A stretch of DNA of 64,000 nucleotides from Blautia wexlerae DSM 19850 (GTDB lineage Bacteria; Bacillota; Clostridia; Lachnospirales; Lachnospiraceae): NCBI RefSeq assembly GCF_025148125.1, contig NZ_CP102267.1, positions 909,001 to 973,000 of the forward strand, read 5' to 3'. Within the stretch, counting starts at the first letter, position 1. Every line of letters starts with the position of its first letter. Both the position numbers and the translations under genes were made by a program. The notes below the pieces were generated by a model. The model made no database searches and had not been told where the DNA came from. It saw only the letters and a program-made list of their open reading frames with translations. Below are positions 44,690 to 52,988 of this stretch, piece after piece.

Positions 44690-44954
44690 GAAGAAGCAGT
44701 AAACCTGCGGTTCACATAAGCGAAGATCTGAAACATTAACCAAAGTGATCTTTTATTTCTAAACTTCATTGCCGTTTTTCATGCAGCGTTCCTGCTGTGG
44801 CAATGTACAGGTAAAATTTCCATGATGATAAGAAGTTGAAACGTTACTGTTCACTCCGTTCACAGTAACGATAAAACAGGTGCAGGGATATTGTTTTTTC
44901 AACAGCCGATAAGGTGCTTTCTAAAAAATCTTATGAAAGAAGGGAGGTAAGCTT
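44690..44954 (+). promoter_or_regulatory. Long structured 5' leader of unknown class
   Basis: No ORF is visible. A CATTGCC/GGCAATG stem with an inner GCAG-CGTTC-CTGC hairpin (about 44770-44809) and a solitary 27-bp transposable palindrome (44843-44869) are present. It could hold a regulatory RNA; I see no known riboswitch consensus. Confidence 0.35.
44843..44869 (-). repeat. Solitary 27-bp GTTACTGT unit, copy 1
   Basis: Ends GTTACTGT and ACAGTAAC. It equals the end unit of the element at 63052-63194. The 8-bp flanks GTTGAAAC and GATAAAAC match at 6 of 8 positions, suggesting an old target duplication. Confidence 0.7.
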
Positions 44955-45188
44955 ACGGAAAATATATCACGGGCAACCAAAAAGAGCATGCGTAAACCAC
45001 TGGAAAAAGAATTGAAGAGTTATCGTGAACAGGGAATTTCTCTGTATCTGAATGGTATACTCAGTAATCCGAAAACAATTGCAAAAGCCTGTCAGATTGC
45101 AGAAGGTGGTGGATACATGCGTGATTACGTTGAAGATGAAAAAGGACGGATCGCTCGTGTGGATTTTGATTTCGTCAAAGAAAAATAA
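44955..45188 (+). CDS. Small conserved-looking hypothetical protein, probable ACG start
   Basis: A 77-residue basic, helical protein (from ACG: ENISRATKKSMRKPLEKELK, then GISLYLNGILSNPKTIAKAC and YMRDYVEDEKGRIARVDFDF). AGGGAGGT (44941-44948) is 6 bases before the ACG at 44955, while the first ATG (44988) is 39 bases from it, so an ACG start is more likely. I do not recognise the family. It has its own promoter and a long leader. Confidence 0.6.
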   Translation, partial: TENISRATKKSMRKPLEKELKSYREQGISLYLNGILSNPKTIAKACQIAEGGGYMRDYVEDEKGRIARVDFDFVKEK

Positions 45189-45199
45189 CAAAAGAGAAA

Positions 45200-45256
45200 G
45201 CTGCCCGAACAGATTCTGAACCAGTCCCCCCGATGTTCATAATGCCTTCGGGCAGC
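45200..45256. repeat. Inverted repeat after the small gene
   Basis: GCTGCCCGAA (45200-45209) and TTCGGGCAGC (45247-45256) are perfect complements around a 37-base loop. There is no T-run, so it is a weak terminator or an RNA element. The following 240 bases before the GH18 gene hold another stem GTGTTAC/GTAACAC (45444-45474) and no gene. Confidence 0.6.
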
Positions 45257-45499
45257 ATAAGAATATAATTACGCATATCTTAAAAATTTGTGAAAAATAC
45301 GATTTTGCAATACAATTGTAATATTTTATGGTATACTTAAGCCAGTATCATCAAGTTACCGATACAGTTGATAATACTGGTACATCATACTCAAAATAAC
45401 TATATGAAATACCTTTCTGTGAGCTGATGTATCAATAGCAATCGTGTTACTGTCTGCTTTGTTTCCGGTAACACAATATTTACTGAAAGGAAAAATACT

Positions 45500-47149
45500 A
45501 TGAATAAAAAGTATAAACCAGTTATCGCAGTTGCCGTTTTGGTCATTCTTGTTGCGATTCTTGGAATTGTCACTCATGTAGTAATGAAGTACATACCATC
45601 TTCTGAGAAAATGGATCTGAATGAATATTATGGAGAAATGACAGATGGGGAGATTGCCCTGGTCATTGGAACTGAGAAACTGGAAGAACGTGGTCTGGTG
45701 GACGGAGACAGAGTCTATTTACCACTGGATGTGGTGAATACTTATCTGAACCAGAGATATTACTGGGATTCTGCCAATCAGCAGATACTTTATGCAACAC
45801 CTTCGGAGCTGACTTCTGCGAGTGCATCATCTGAGGCAGGAGATAAGGTATGGGTGAAAGATGACAAAGTGTATCTGAATCTTACTTATGTGCAGGAATT
45901 TACAGATCTTGATGCATACATCACAAAAGATCCATACAGGATTGCCATACAGTATAAATTCAAAAATGTAAAAACAGTCACAGTTAAGAAGAATACAAGC
46001 ATACGTTACCGCGGTGGAATTAAATCGGCTATTCTTACTTCTGTAAAGAAAGGTACAAAGCTTCGTCTTATCGAAGAATTGGAGAACTGGGATCAGGTAG
46101 CTACGGATGACGGATATATTGGTTATATAGATAAGAAGAAAGTGGGAGAAGCAGAGAAGACAAAATTTGAACGAAGCTTTAAGAAGGAAGAGTACTCCTA
46201 TCTTACTATGGACAGCAAGGTCAATATGGTATGGCATCAGGTGACTTCCACAGATGCCAATGCTTATTTTGCGGATGCGACAGCAAATATGACAGGTGTG
46301 AATGTGATCTCGCCTACCTGGTTCTATCTGACAGATACTTCAGGAAACATTGCAAGCATCGCAAGTGCAGATTATGTATCACAGGCTCATGAAAAGGGGC
46401 TTCAGGTATGGGGTCTGATCGACAACTTTACACAGGAAGTAAGTACAACGGAAACACTTTCCAGCACTGCGGCGAGACAGAATATTATCAGTCAGCTGAT
46501 CCAGGCAGCCCAAGATGTGGGAATGGATGGCATTAATGTGGATTTTGAATCTCTCAGCGAGGATGTGGGAACTCATTTTCTGGAATTTCTGAGAGAACTT
46601 TCCATAGAGTGTCATAAGAATAATCTGGTTCTTTCAGTGGATAATCCGGTTCCTGAGGATTTTACAAGCCATTATGACCGGGCTGAGCAGGGAAGGGTTG
46701 TAGATTATGTGATCATCATGGGATATGACGAGCATTATGTAGGATCTGAAGCCGGTTCTGTGGCATCTCTTCCATGGGTGGAACAGGGAATCCAAGATAC
46801 ACTGGATGAGGTTCCGGCTAAACGTGTGATCAATGCCATTCCGTTTTATACCAGACTGTGGAGGACCACAGGGGGAAATGTGACCAGTGAAGCGATCGGC
46901 ATGGATCAGGCACAGCAGACAATTGCCGAGAATAATGTGGAAACCTACTGGGATAAGACCACTTCCCAGAATTATGGAAAATATGATATAGATAATTCTA
47001 CCTATCAGATCTGGCTTGAGGATGCTCAGTCAGTTGCAGAGAAAGTGAAGCTGGTATCCAAATATGACCTTGCAGGAGTTTCTGCATGGAAGCTTGGATT
47101 TGAAAACAACGGAATCTGGCAGGTAATCTCGGACAATCTGAATAATTAA
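45500..47149 (+). CDS. GH18-family hydrolase with stalk and SH3 domains
   Basis: A 549-residue surface protein. Domains in order: N-terminal membrane anchor (about 8-28); a copper-amine-oxidase-like stalk region (DGDRVYLPLDVVNTYL to IAIQYKF, about 55-155); a bacterial SH3 domain (TVKKNTSIRYRGG to DGYIGYIDKK); and a GH18 barrel with the catalytic motif DGINVDFES (about residues 345-353) as in YaaH/SleL spore enzymes. It probably cleaves or binds peptidoglycan or related glycan outside the cell. AAAGGAA precedes the ATG. Confidence 0.9.
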   Translation: MNKKYKPVIAVAVLVILVAILGIVTHVVMKYIPSSEKMDLNEYYGEMTDGEIALVIGTEKLEERGLVDGDRVYLPLDVVNTYLNQRYYWDSANQQILYATPSELTSASASSEAGDKVWVKDDKVYLNLTYVQEFTDLDAYITKDPYRIAIQYKFKNVKTVTVKKNTSIRYRGGIKSAILTSVKKGTKLRLIEELENWDQVATDDGYIGYIDKKKVGEAEKTKFERSFKKEEYSYLTMDSKVNMVWHQVTSTDANAYFADATANMTGVNVISPTWFYLTDTSGNIASIASADYVSQAHEKGLQVWGLIDNFTQEVSTTETLSSTAARQNIISQLIQAAQDVGMDGINVDFESLSEDVGTHFLEFLRELSIECHKNNLVLSVDNPVPEDFTSHYDRAEQGRVVDYVIIMGYDEHYVGSEAGSVASLPWVEQGIQDTLDEVPAKRVINAIPFYTRLWRTTGGNVTSEAIGMDQAQQTIAENNVETYWDKTTSQNYGKYDIDNSTYQIWLEDAQSVAEKVKLVSKYDLAGVSAWKLGFENNGIWQVISDNLNN

Positions 47150-47223
47150 AAGTTCTGCATCAGCAGGCTATAAAAACATCTTCTGAAACATATATTAATA
47201 TAGAATTTTATGAAATACTGATT

Positions 47224-47247
47224 GCATTATTTTATGGAATTGCTATA
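47224..47247. repeat. Half copy of the TATAGCAAT-family repeat
   Basis: GCATTATTTTATGGAATTGC then TATA matches the right arm of the family; no left arm is visible nearby. Confidence 0.6.
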
Positions 47248-47313
47248 GCCAGTCTACAGGAACAGTGAATTTTCCCGTAGACTGTAAAAGATGTCTCAGG
47301 AGGTGTTTTTAGT

Positions 47314-48009
47314 TTGAAAAAATATGGACTGGAATTAATGTTAGGGTGTCTGCTTCTTGTCAGTTTTTTCATTCTGTCAAAACAGGCAGCTGAAGTTTCA
47401 GAGACTATGAGTTCAACAGAAAATTCAAAAATCATTCTGGTAGATGCAGGACATGGTGGAGCGGATCCGGGAATGATCGGAGTGAACGGACTGGAAGAAA
47501 AGGGGATAAATCTTCAGATTGCCGTAAAATTAAAGGATTCTCTGGAAAAACAAGGATTTTCTGTAATCATGACAAGGGAAGAAGATAAGGGCCTTTATGA
47601 GGAGGACAGCAGAAATCAGAAAGCACAGGATATGCAGTGCAGGATTGCTATGATAAAGAAATACAGACCTGTGCTGTGCATAAGTGTTCATCAGAACAGC
47701 TATCAGGATTCGTCTGTATGCGGTCCCCAGGTGTTTTATTATGAAGATTCTGTCCGGGGAAAGAATCTGGCAGAGTTTATCCAGGAAGAACTGAATCTGG
47801 GACTGAAAGTAAAACGCCCTCGTGTGGCAAAAGGTAATAAAACCTATTATCTGTTAAAAAGAAGTGAAAGCGTTCTGAATATTGTAGAGTGTGGTTTTCT
47901 TACAAATCCGGAAGAGGCCGGACTTCTCTGCAAAGAAGAATATCAGAATAAAATAGTGGAAGCTATAGTGAAAGGGATTGAACAATATCTGAAGCAACAA
48001 AAAATTTAA
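47314..48009 (+). CDS. cwlD: N-acetylmuramoyl-L-alanine amidase, CwlD-like
   Basis: A 231-residue amidase with a signal anchor (about 7-24) and an Amidase_3 domain: VDAGHGGADPG (zinc His), EEKGINLQIAVKL (zinc Glu), ISVHQNS (zinc His), and NIVECGFLTNPEEAGLL (catalytic Glu). The start is TTG at 47314 with AGGAGGTG 7 bases upstream. CwlD helps make muramic-delta-lactam in spore cortex; the size fits. The symbol is by resemblance. Confidence 0.87.
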   Translation: MKKYGLELMLGCLLLVSFFILSKQAAEVSETMSSTENSKIILVDAGHGGADPGMIGVNGLEEKGINLQIAVKLKDSLEKQGFSVIMTREEDKGLYEEDSRNQKAQDMQCRIAMIKKYRPVLCISVHQNSYQDSSVCGPQVFYYEDSVRGKNLAEFIQEELNLGLKVKRPRVAKGNKTYYLLKRSESVLNIVECGFLTNPEEAGLLCKEEYQNKIVEAIVKGIEQYLKQQKI

Positions 48010-48132
48010 AATGTTTAATTTATGTGAACTTGCTTTTAATAAGTAAGGATTTTTGTTATACTGATACTTGTTTGCTAAAATCCCCCGGAGGTAGGAGTAT
48101 CTGCATGGCGGGGAAATGTACAGGGAGAAATT

Positions 48133-50145
48133 ATGCTTGGAATTATTTATCTGCTTCTGGCAGGAATGCTGGGCTGTGAAGCATCGAAAATGCTGACAGG
48201 AGAGGGAAGGAGTGTGTCAGGTATTAATCGTATCTGGCTCATGCTTCCGGCTTCTTTTGGAGTCGGAACACTTTTACTGACCTGGATGGTATATATTATT
48301 TCCTGGTTTTTCAGTGTTGTGGGAAAAGCTGAAAATCCACTTTTGTATGGAAATATTATCGGGATGACAGGTGCAGCAGTTATTATGATACTGCTCAGCG
48401 TACAGAAATACAGAAAACAGGGAAGTTACAGGATATGGAATATTGATAAAACACAGGATAAGCGCAGATTAAAAAAGGAAATATTACTCTTTGGTCTGCT
48501 GACTGTATTTATTACATATATGATGTTTTATGTCTTCTATATAAAAGACGGAATCCTGTATTCCGGCCTGACTGTGTATGGAGACTATGCACCACATACG
48601 GCGATGATGCGTTCTTTTTCTGCAGGAAATAATTTTCCCACACAGTATCCTCATTATGGAGGTGCAGATGTAAAGTATCATTTTATGTTTCAGTTTCTCA
48701 CAGGAAATCTGGAATATCTTGGAATGCGTATGGACTTTGCCTATAATATCGTAAGTACCTTGTCGCTTGTGGGATTTCTTATGCTGTTATATCAGCTTGC
48801 ACTTAGGATCACAGGCAAAATGTGCTGTGGTGTACTGGCATTGTTTCTGTTCTTTTTCAGAAGCGGAATGGCTTTTTTCAGATTTGCATGGGAGCATATC
48901 CAGGCAGGGAATCTTGTGGAAACCCTGGAAGAAAATACTTCCTTTATCGGATATACTGTCAATGAGAACTGGGGATTGTGGAACTTTAATGTTTATCTTA
49001 ATCAGAGGCATCTGGCATTTGGACTTCTGATGGTGACTTTGGCACTATATCTGTTTATGGACTGGCTGGAAGCCGGGACGGCACATGAAGAGAAGGGAAT
49101 ACTCTGGATAAAAAACAGAATCTTTTCGAAGGAAGGATGGAAAAGCAGAAATCTGGATCAGGCACTGCTTATGGGAATGTTTCTGGGTCTGTGTGCGTTC
49201 TGGAATGGGGCAGCAGTGATCGGTGGTCTGCTGATTTTGTGCGGCTTTGCGATTTTCTCGGATGGAAAAGTGGATTACGCTGTCATGGCGGGGGTATCCA
49301 TCTTCTTTTCCTGGCTTCAGTCAAAGATTTTTATTGTTGGAAGTGCTATGAGTCCTCAGATTTATCTGGGATTTCTGGCAGAGGATAAGACTGTCCCGGG
49401 AGTTGTGAAATATCTGTTCTGGATGAGTGGAGTTTTTTTCCTTGGGCTGGTACTAATGGTATGGTTTATGAGAAGACGGGAGAGAGCAATCCTTGTGAGT
49501 TTCCTGTTTCCGGTGATTTTTGCTTTTGTGCTTCTGATGACACCGGATATTAATGTAAACCATAAATATATCATGATATCATATGCGTTTCTGACGATTT
49601 TCTGGGCATGGGCAGTATGCAGTCTTTGGAATGGGAGAAATGGGCAGTCCGGGATACAGAAAACTATGGGAAAGATACTGGCAATAGTATTGGTGATATC
49701 TCTGAGTGTGACCGGGATTTATGACTTTGTGGTGATCATAAAGGGAAATGGTCCGGGCAGACGTGTGACTGTAAATATGAACAGCGAGCTGACCCAATGG
49801 CTGGAGGAGAATCTGGAGAAAAACGATCTTTTACTTACTCCTGAGTACAGCATGAATGAAGTGACGATGTCCGGAGCTATGCTTTACTGTGGATGGCCAT
49901 ATTACGCATGGTCTGCAGGCTATGATACGAATTACAGGGCTGCACAGGCTGTAACGATATACACCACATCTGACAGTGAAACATTGAAAAAAACAGTACA
50001 ACAGGAAAAAATAACATATATCCTGTTTGAAGAAGGTTCGGAATTTGAACAGCAGGAATGTCGTGAGGAGACAATTGCTGCAGCATATGAAAAGGTTTGT
50101 GAGACTCAGGATGGACGGATACGGATCTATAAAACAACAGAATAA
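48133..50145 (+). CDS. Large polytopic membrane protein, GT-C/DUF2298-related
   Basis: A 670-residue protein with about 14 spans and a soluble C-terminal tail. In an early loop it has YGDYAPHTAMMRSFSAGNNF and HYGGADVKYHFMFQFLTGNL, the layout of GT-C type lipid-linked glycosyltransferases (acidic residue in the first outer loop). It resembles the DUF2298 protein encoded next (NYYYGGQYF there), so the two are probably paralogues of one pathway. A stem TCCCCC/GGGGA lies in its leader. Substrate is unknown. Confidence 0.7.
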   Translation: MLGIIYLLLAGMLGCEASKMLTGEGRSVSGINRIWLMLPASFGVGTLLLTWMVYIISWFFSVVGKAENPLLYGNIIGMTGAAVIMILLSVQKYRKQGSYRIWNIDKTQDKRRLKKEILLFGLLTVFITYMMFYVFYIKDGILYSGLTVYGDYAPHTAMMRSFSAGNNFPTQYPHYGGADVKYHFMFQFLTGNLEYLGMRMDFAYNIVSTLSLVGFLMLLYQLALRITGKMCCGVLALFLFFFRSGMAFFRFAWEHIQAGNLVETLEENTSFIGYTVNENWGLWNFNVYLNQRHLAFGLLMVTLALYLFMDWLEAGTAHEEKGILWIKNRIFSKEGWKSRNLDQALLMGMFLGLCAFWNGAAVIGGLLILCGFAIFSDGKVDYAVMAGVSIFFSWLQSKIFIVGSAMSPQIYLGFLAEDKTVPGVVKYLFWMSGVFFLGLVLMVWFMRRRERAILVSFLFPVIFAFVLLMTPDINVNHKYIMISYAFLTIFWAWAVCSLWNGRNGQSGIQKTMGKILAIVLVISLSVTGIYDFVVIIKGNGPGRRVTVNMNSELTQWLEENLEKNDLLLTPEYSMNEVTMSGAMLYCGWPYYAWSAGYDTNYRAAQAVTIYTTSDSETLKKTVQQEKITYILFEEGSEFEQQECREETIAAAYEKVCETQDGRIRIYKTTE

Positions 50146-50172
50146 TCCTCAAATGCATTATTACGGGGATTA
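50143..50172. repeat. TATAGCAAT-related short inverted repeat
   Basis: TAATCCTC-AAATGCATTATTACG-GGGATTA. It overlaps the stop codon of the preceding gene. It matches the centre of the family but lacks the ends. Confidence 0.45.
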
Positions 50173-50284
50173 CTCCGGATTTATGATTATGAGCCGGGTG
50201 ATCACAGATTTACAGAGATAAGAGAGAATGTGTAAGATTATAGTAACCACAATAATTTTATAAATGATTAAGGAGGACGTACGG

Positions 50285-52522
50285 ATGAAGAAATGGGCAC
50301 CGAGAGTGCTTCTTGCAGCAGCTCTTGCAGGGCTGTCTGCATTTCTGTTAAAGGGAGATGTATGGACATTCTGGACCTGGTGGATGTTGGCATTTCTGAT
50401 GGGAATGGTTGCCATGCCTGTGACAGGGAGACTGTTTGCCGGATTTGAGGACAAAGGCTGGATGTTTTCAAAAGTGCTGGCGATTACTGTGACAGGTTTT
50501 CTTACGTGGTTTCTGGTAACTGCGAAGATACTGCCATTTACTGCAGCGACATGTATCGGTGTGTCTGTTGTATGTGCTGTTGGCTGTGGGGTTTTATATC
50601 ATTTTCAGGGAAAAAATGGAATTGACTGCTTTCCGTCCGGAAAGGTAAATCTGATTTACGGAGAGGAAATTCTGTTCTTTATATTTTTCCTGATGTGGAC
50701 TTATTTTGCAGGATTCCGTCCGCAGGCATACGGAACTGAGAAATTTATGGATTATGGTTTCATGGAAGCCATGATGAGAAGTACGACACTTCCTGCAAGA
50801 GATCTGTGGTATTCAGAAGGTACGATCAATTATTATTATGGCGGACAGTATTTTGCAGTATTTCTGACGAAGCTGACTGGCAGTAAAGTAGAACTCACTT
50901 ACAATCTGATGCGTACTTTTGTGGCTGCATTTGCGTTTGCGCTTCCGTTTTCACTGGTTCGTCAGATGTCTGTGGACAGGCTTAAAGGAAGCCTGACAGG
51001 AAAGAAACGTTGTGTGCCGGCAGTGGCCGGGATCATAGCAGGACTTTCTGTATCAATTGCGGGAAATATGCATTATGTGGTTTACAGTAAGATCATTCCA
51101 TGGCTCCAGAAGCTGCAGGGAAAAGAAGCGGACAGCTACTGGTTCCCGGATGCGACCCGTTATATTGGATACAATCCGGATGTGCCGGACAAGACGATCC
51201 ATGAATTTCCATGTTATTCCTTTGTGCTGGGAGATCTCCATGCCCATGTGGTAAATGTAATGTTTGTGCTGTTTCTGGTGGGATTTCTTTATGCGTGGAT
51301 GCGAAGTGTGCGGATGAGAGAAGCAGTAATTATGAAACCGGGCCGGAAACAGTTCTGGAAAAAACAGCTGTTGATTCCGCATATCCTGCTGGCTGCAGTG
51401 ATGATCGGTATGTTCCGGTTTACGAATTTCTGGGATTTTATTATTTATTTCGTGGTGACCGGTGGAGTGGTGCTGTTTACCAATATCGTTCAGTTTGATG
51501 GTAAAGTGAAGAGGATTCTGGCAGTGACTGCGGTTCAGGCAGTGGAGATCATTGTGATCTCATACGTTGTTTCTCTGCCGTTTACTTTGCAGTTTGACAG
51601 CATGTTTAAAGGTGTGGGAATTGCGCAGAATCATTCTATGATCCATCAGCTGCTGATTTTGTGGGGACTGCCTGTGGTTCTGACAGTTCTGCTGATCATC
51701 TGTATCATCTGGGAGAAGCTTCGTGGTGGTGCGAACAGAAGTCTATATAAACTGATGAAAGCAATCTCTGTGCCGGATCTGTTTGCGATTGTCATGGGAC
51801 TCTGTGCGATCGGGCTGATCGTGATTCCGGAGTTGGTTTATGTAAGAGATATTTACGAAAATGGAAACGCCAGGGCGAATACTATGTTTAAGCTGACTTA
51901 TCAGGCGTATATGCTGTTTGGGATGACCATGGGATATGGTATTTTCCGTATGCTGGTGTCTGCACGTAAGAAAGTGTTTAAGGTTGTGTCAGTGATCGGC
52001 CTGGTATTGCTTTGCTGGACCTTTGGTTATTTTGGAAACAGTGTGTATGCGTGGTTTGGAAAGGTATGGGAGCCTTCTGAATATAAAGGATTGAATGCGA
52101 CATCTTTCCTGTCAAATGATTTCACAGAGGATGTGGCTGGTATTAAATGGCTGAAGAAGAATGTGAAAGGGTCACCGGTTGTGCTTGAGGCGAACGGGGA
52201 CAGCTATAGTGGCTATGAGCGTGTTTCTGCTATGACAGGGCTTCCGACTGTGCTGGGATGGTATGTGCATGAGTGGCTGTGGAGAGATGATACTGCGGAC
52301 TTGAATGAGAAGAGCGCGGATATTGAGAGTATTTATACTTCTTCGGATGAGGAGTATGTGAAGGAGCTGCTGGAAGAGTATGATGTTTCTTATATTTTTG
52401 TCGGATCGAAGGAGAGGGAGAAATATGGGGGGACATTGAATGAGGATGTGCTGAAGTCACTTGGAGAAGTGGTGTTCCAGGATGAGGTGTATAGTACTTA
52501 TATTCTTAAGGTTAATAAGTAA
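50285..52522 (+). CDS. DUF2298-family membrane protein (GT-C fold)
   Basis: A 745-residue protein with about 16 spans. ATG 50285 follows AAGGAGG. It matches DUF2298 (Chlor_Arch_YYY): FRPQAYGTEKFMDYGFMEAM, TLPARDLWYSEGTINYYYGG, HEFPCYSFVLGDLHAHVVNV and ENGNARANTMFKLTYQAYML. A C-terminal soluble part contains GLPTVLGWYVHEW. Members are putative lipid-linked sugar transferases or surface-polymer enzymes. It is likely co-expressed with the 670-residue protein upstream (139 bases apart). Confidence 0.85.
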   Translation: MKKWAPRVLLAAALAGLSAFLLKGDVWTFWTWWMLAFLMGMVAMPVTGRLFAGFEDKGWMFSKVLAITVTGFLTWFLVTAKILPFTAATCIGVSVVCAVGCGVLYHFQGKNGIDCFPSGKVNLIYGEEILFFIFFLMWTYFAGFRPQAYGTEKFMDYGFMEAMMRSTTLPARDLWYSEGTINYYYGGQYFAVFLTKLTGSKVELTYNLMRTFVAAFAFALPFSLVRQMSVDRLKGSLTGKKRCVPAVAGIIAGLSVSIAGNMHYVVYSKIIPWLQKLQGKEADSYWFPDATRYIGYNPDVPDKTIHEFPCYSFVLGDLHAHVVNVMFVLFLVGFLYAWMRSVRMREAVIMKPGRKQFWKKQLLIPHILLAAVMIGMFRFTNFWDFIIYFVVTGGVVLFTNIVQFDGKVKRILAVTAVQAVEIIVISYVVSLPFTLQFDSMFKGVGIAQNHSMIHQLLILWGLPVVLTVLLIICIIWEKLRGGANRSLYKLMKAISVPDLFAIVMGLCAIGLIVIPELVYVRDIYENGNARANTMFKLTYQAYMLFGMTMGYGIFRMLVSARKKVFKVVSVIGLVLLCWTFGYFGNSVYAWFGKVWEPSEYKGLNATSFLSNDFTEDVAGIKWLKKNVKGSPVVLEANGDSYSGYERVSAMTGLPTVLGWYVHEWLWRDDTADLNEKSADIESIYTSSDEEYVKELLEEYDVSYIFVGSKEREKYGGTLNEDVLKSLGEVVFQDEVYSTYILKVNK

Positions 52523-52529
52523 GGGAGTG

Positions 52530-52561
52530 AAAAATGGCGGCAGTTTGTGTCGCCATTTTTT
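52530..52561 (+). terminator. Terminator after the DUF2298 gene
   Basis: AAAAATGGCG (52530-52539) pairs with CGCCATTTTTT (52551-52561). Confidence 0.85.
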
Positions 52562-52580
52562 GTTTGGGTCAAAAAGGGAC

Positions 52581-52785
52581 GCGTAAAAAAATATTTCATT
52601 TCCTGTGCGGTTTCGGGCACTAAGATATTCTAAGCCGCTAAAAATCTGCTAAAAGCATGAGAAATCAGAGCCAAACTCGCCTGCGGCTCAGACAGTGTCT
52701 CTGATTTCTCATAACGCAGATTTTTGCCGGCTAAGAATATCTAAGTACCCTGCAAATGCACAGGAAATGAAATATTTTTTTACGC
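52581..52785. repeat. ~205-bp modular palindrome, copy B
   Basis: Outer arms 52581-52608 and 52758-52785 are perfectly complementary over 28 bases but share only about half their bases with copy A, near the random level inside. The scaffold segments (GGTTTCGG-CACTAAGATATTCTAAG and CTAAGAATATCTAAGTA-CCTGCAAAT) are nearly identical to copy A. The inner stem is ATGAGAAATCAGAG/CTCTGATTTCTCAT, different from copy A yet paired. Both copies share GGAC before and TG-TTAT after the arms. Confidence 0.85.
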
Positions 52786-52988
52786 TGGTTATTGGTTGGA
52801 ATGGTTTTGGGGAAATAATTATCAGGTGGAAAAGAGGGAAAAAGTAAAATTTACAGATATGGATTACGATTGTATTATGATAATGTATGTACAATATATA
52901 TAAGAAAAATATGTTGCTACAGTGGAAAAATGAAAAGATGACACTGTATAAGTAGTAGGAGAAAATGAGGATTGTGAATATTCATATG

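Noticed and set aside
45200..45256. Strong terminator after the small gene at 44955-45188
   Set aside because: The stem is perfect but the loop is long and there is no T-run, so it is listed only as an inverted repeat.
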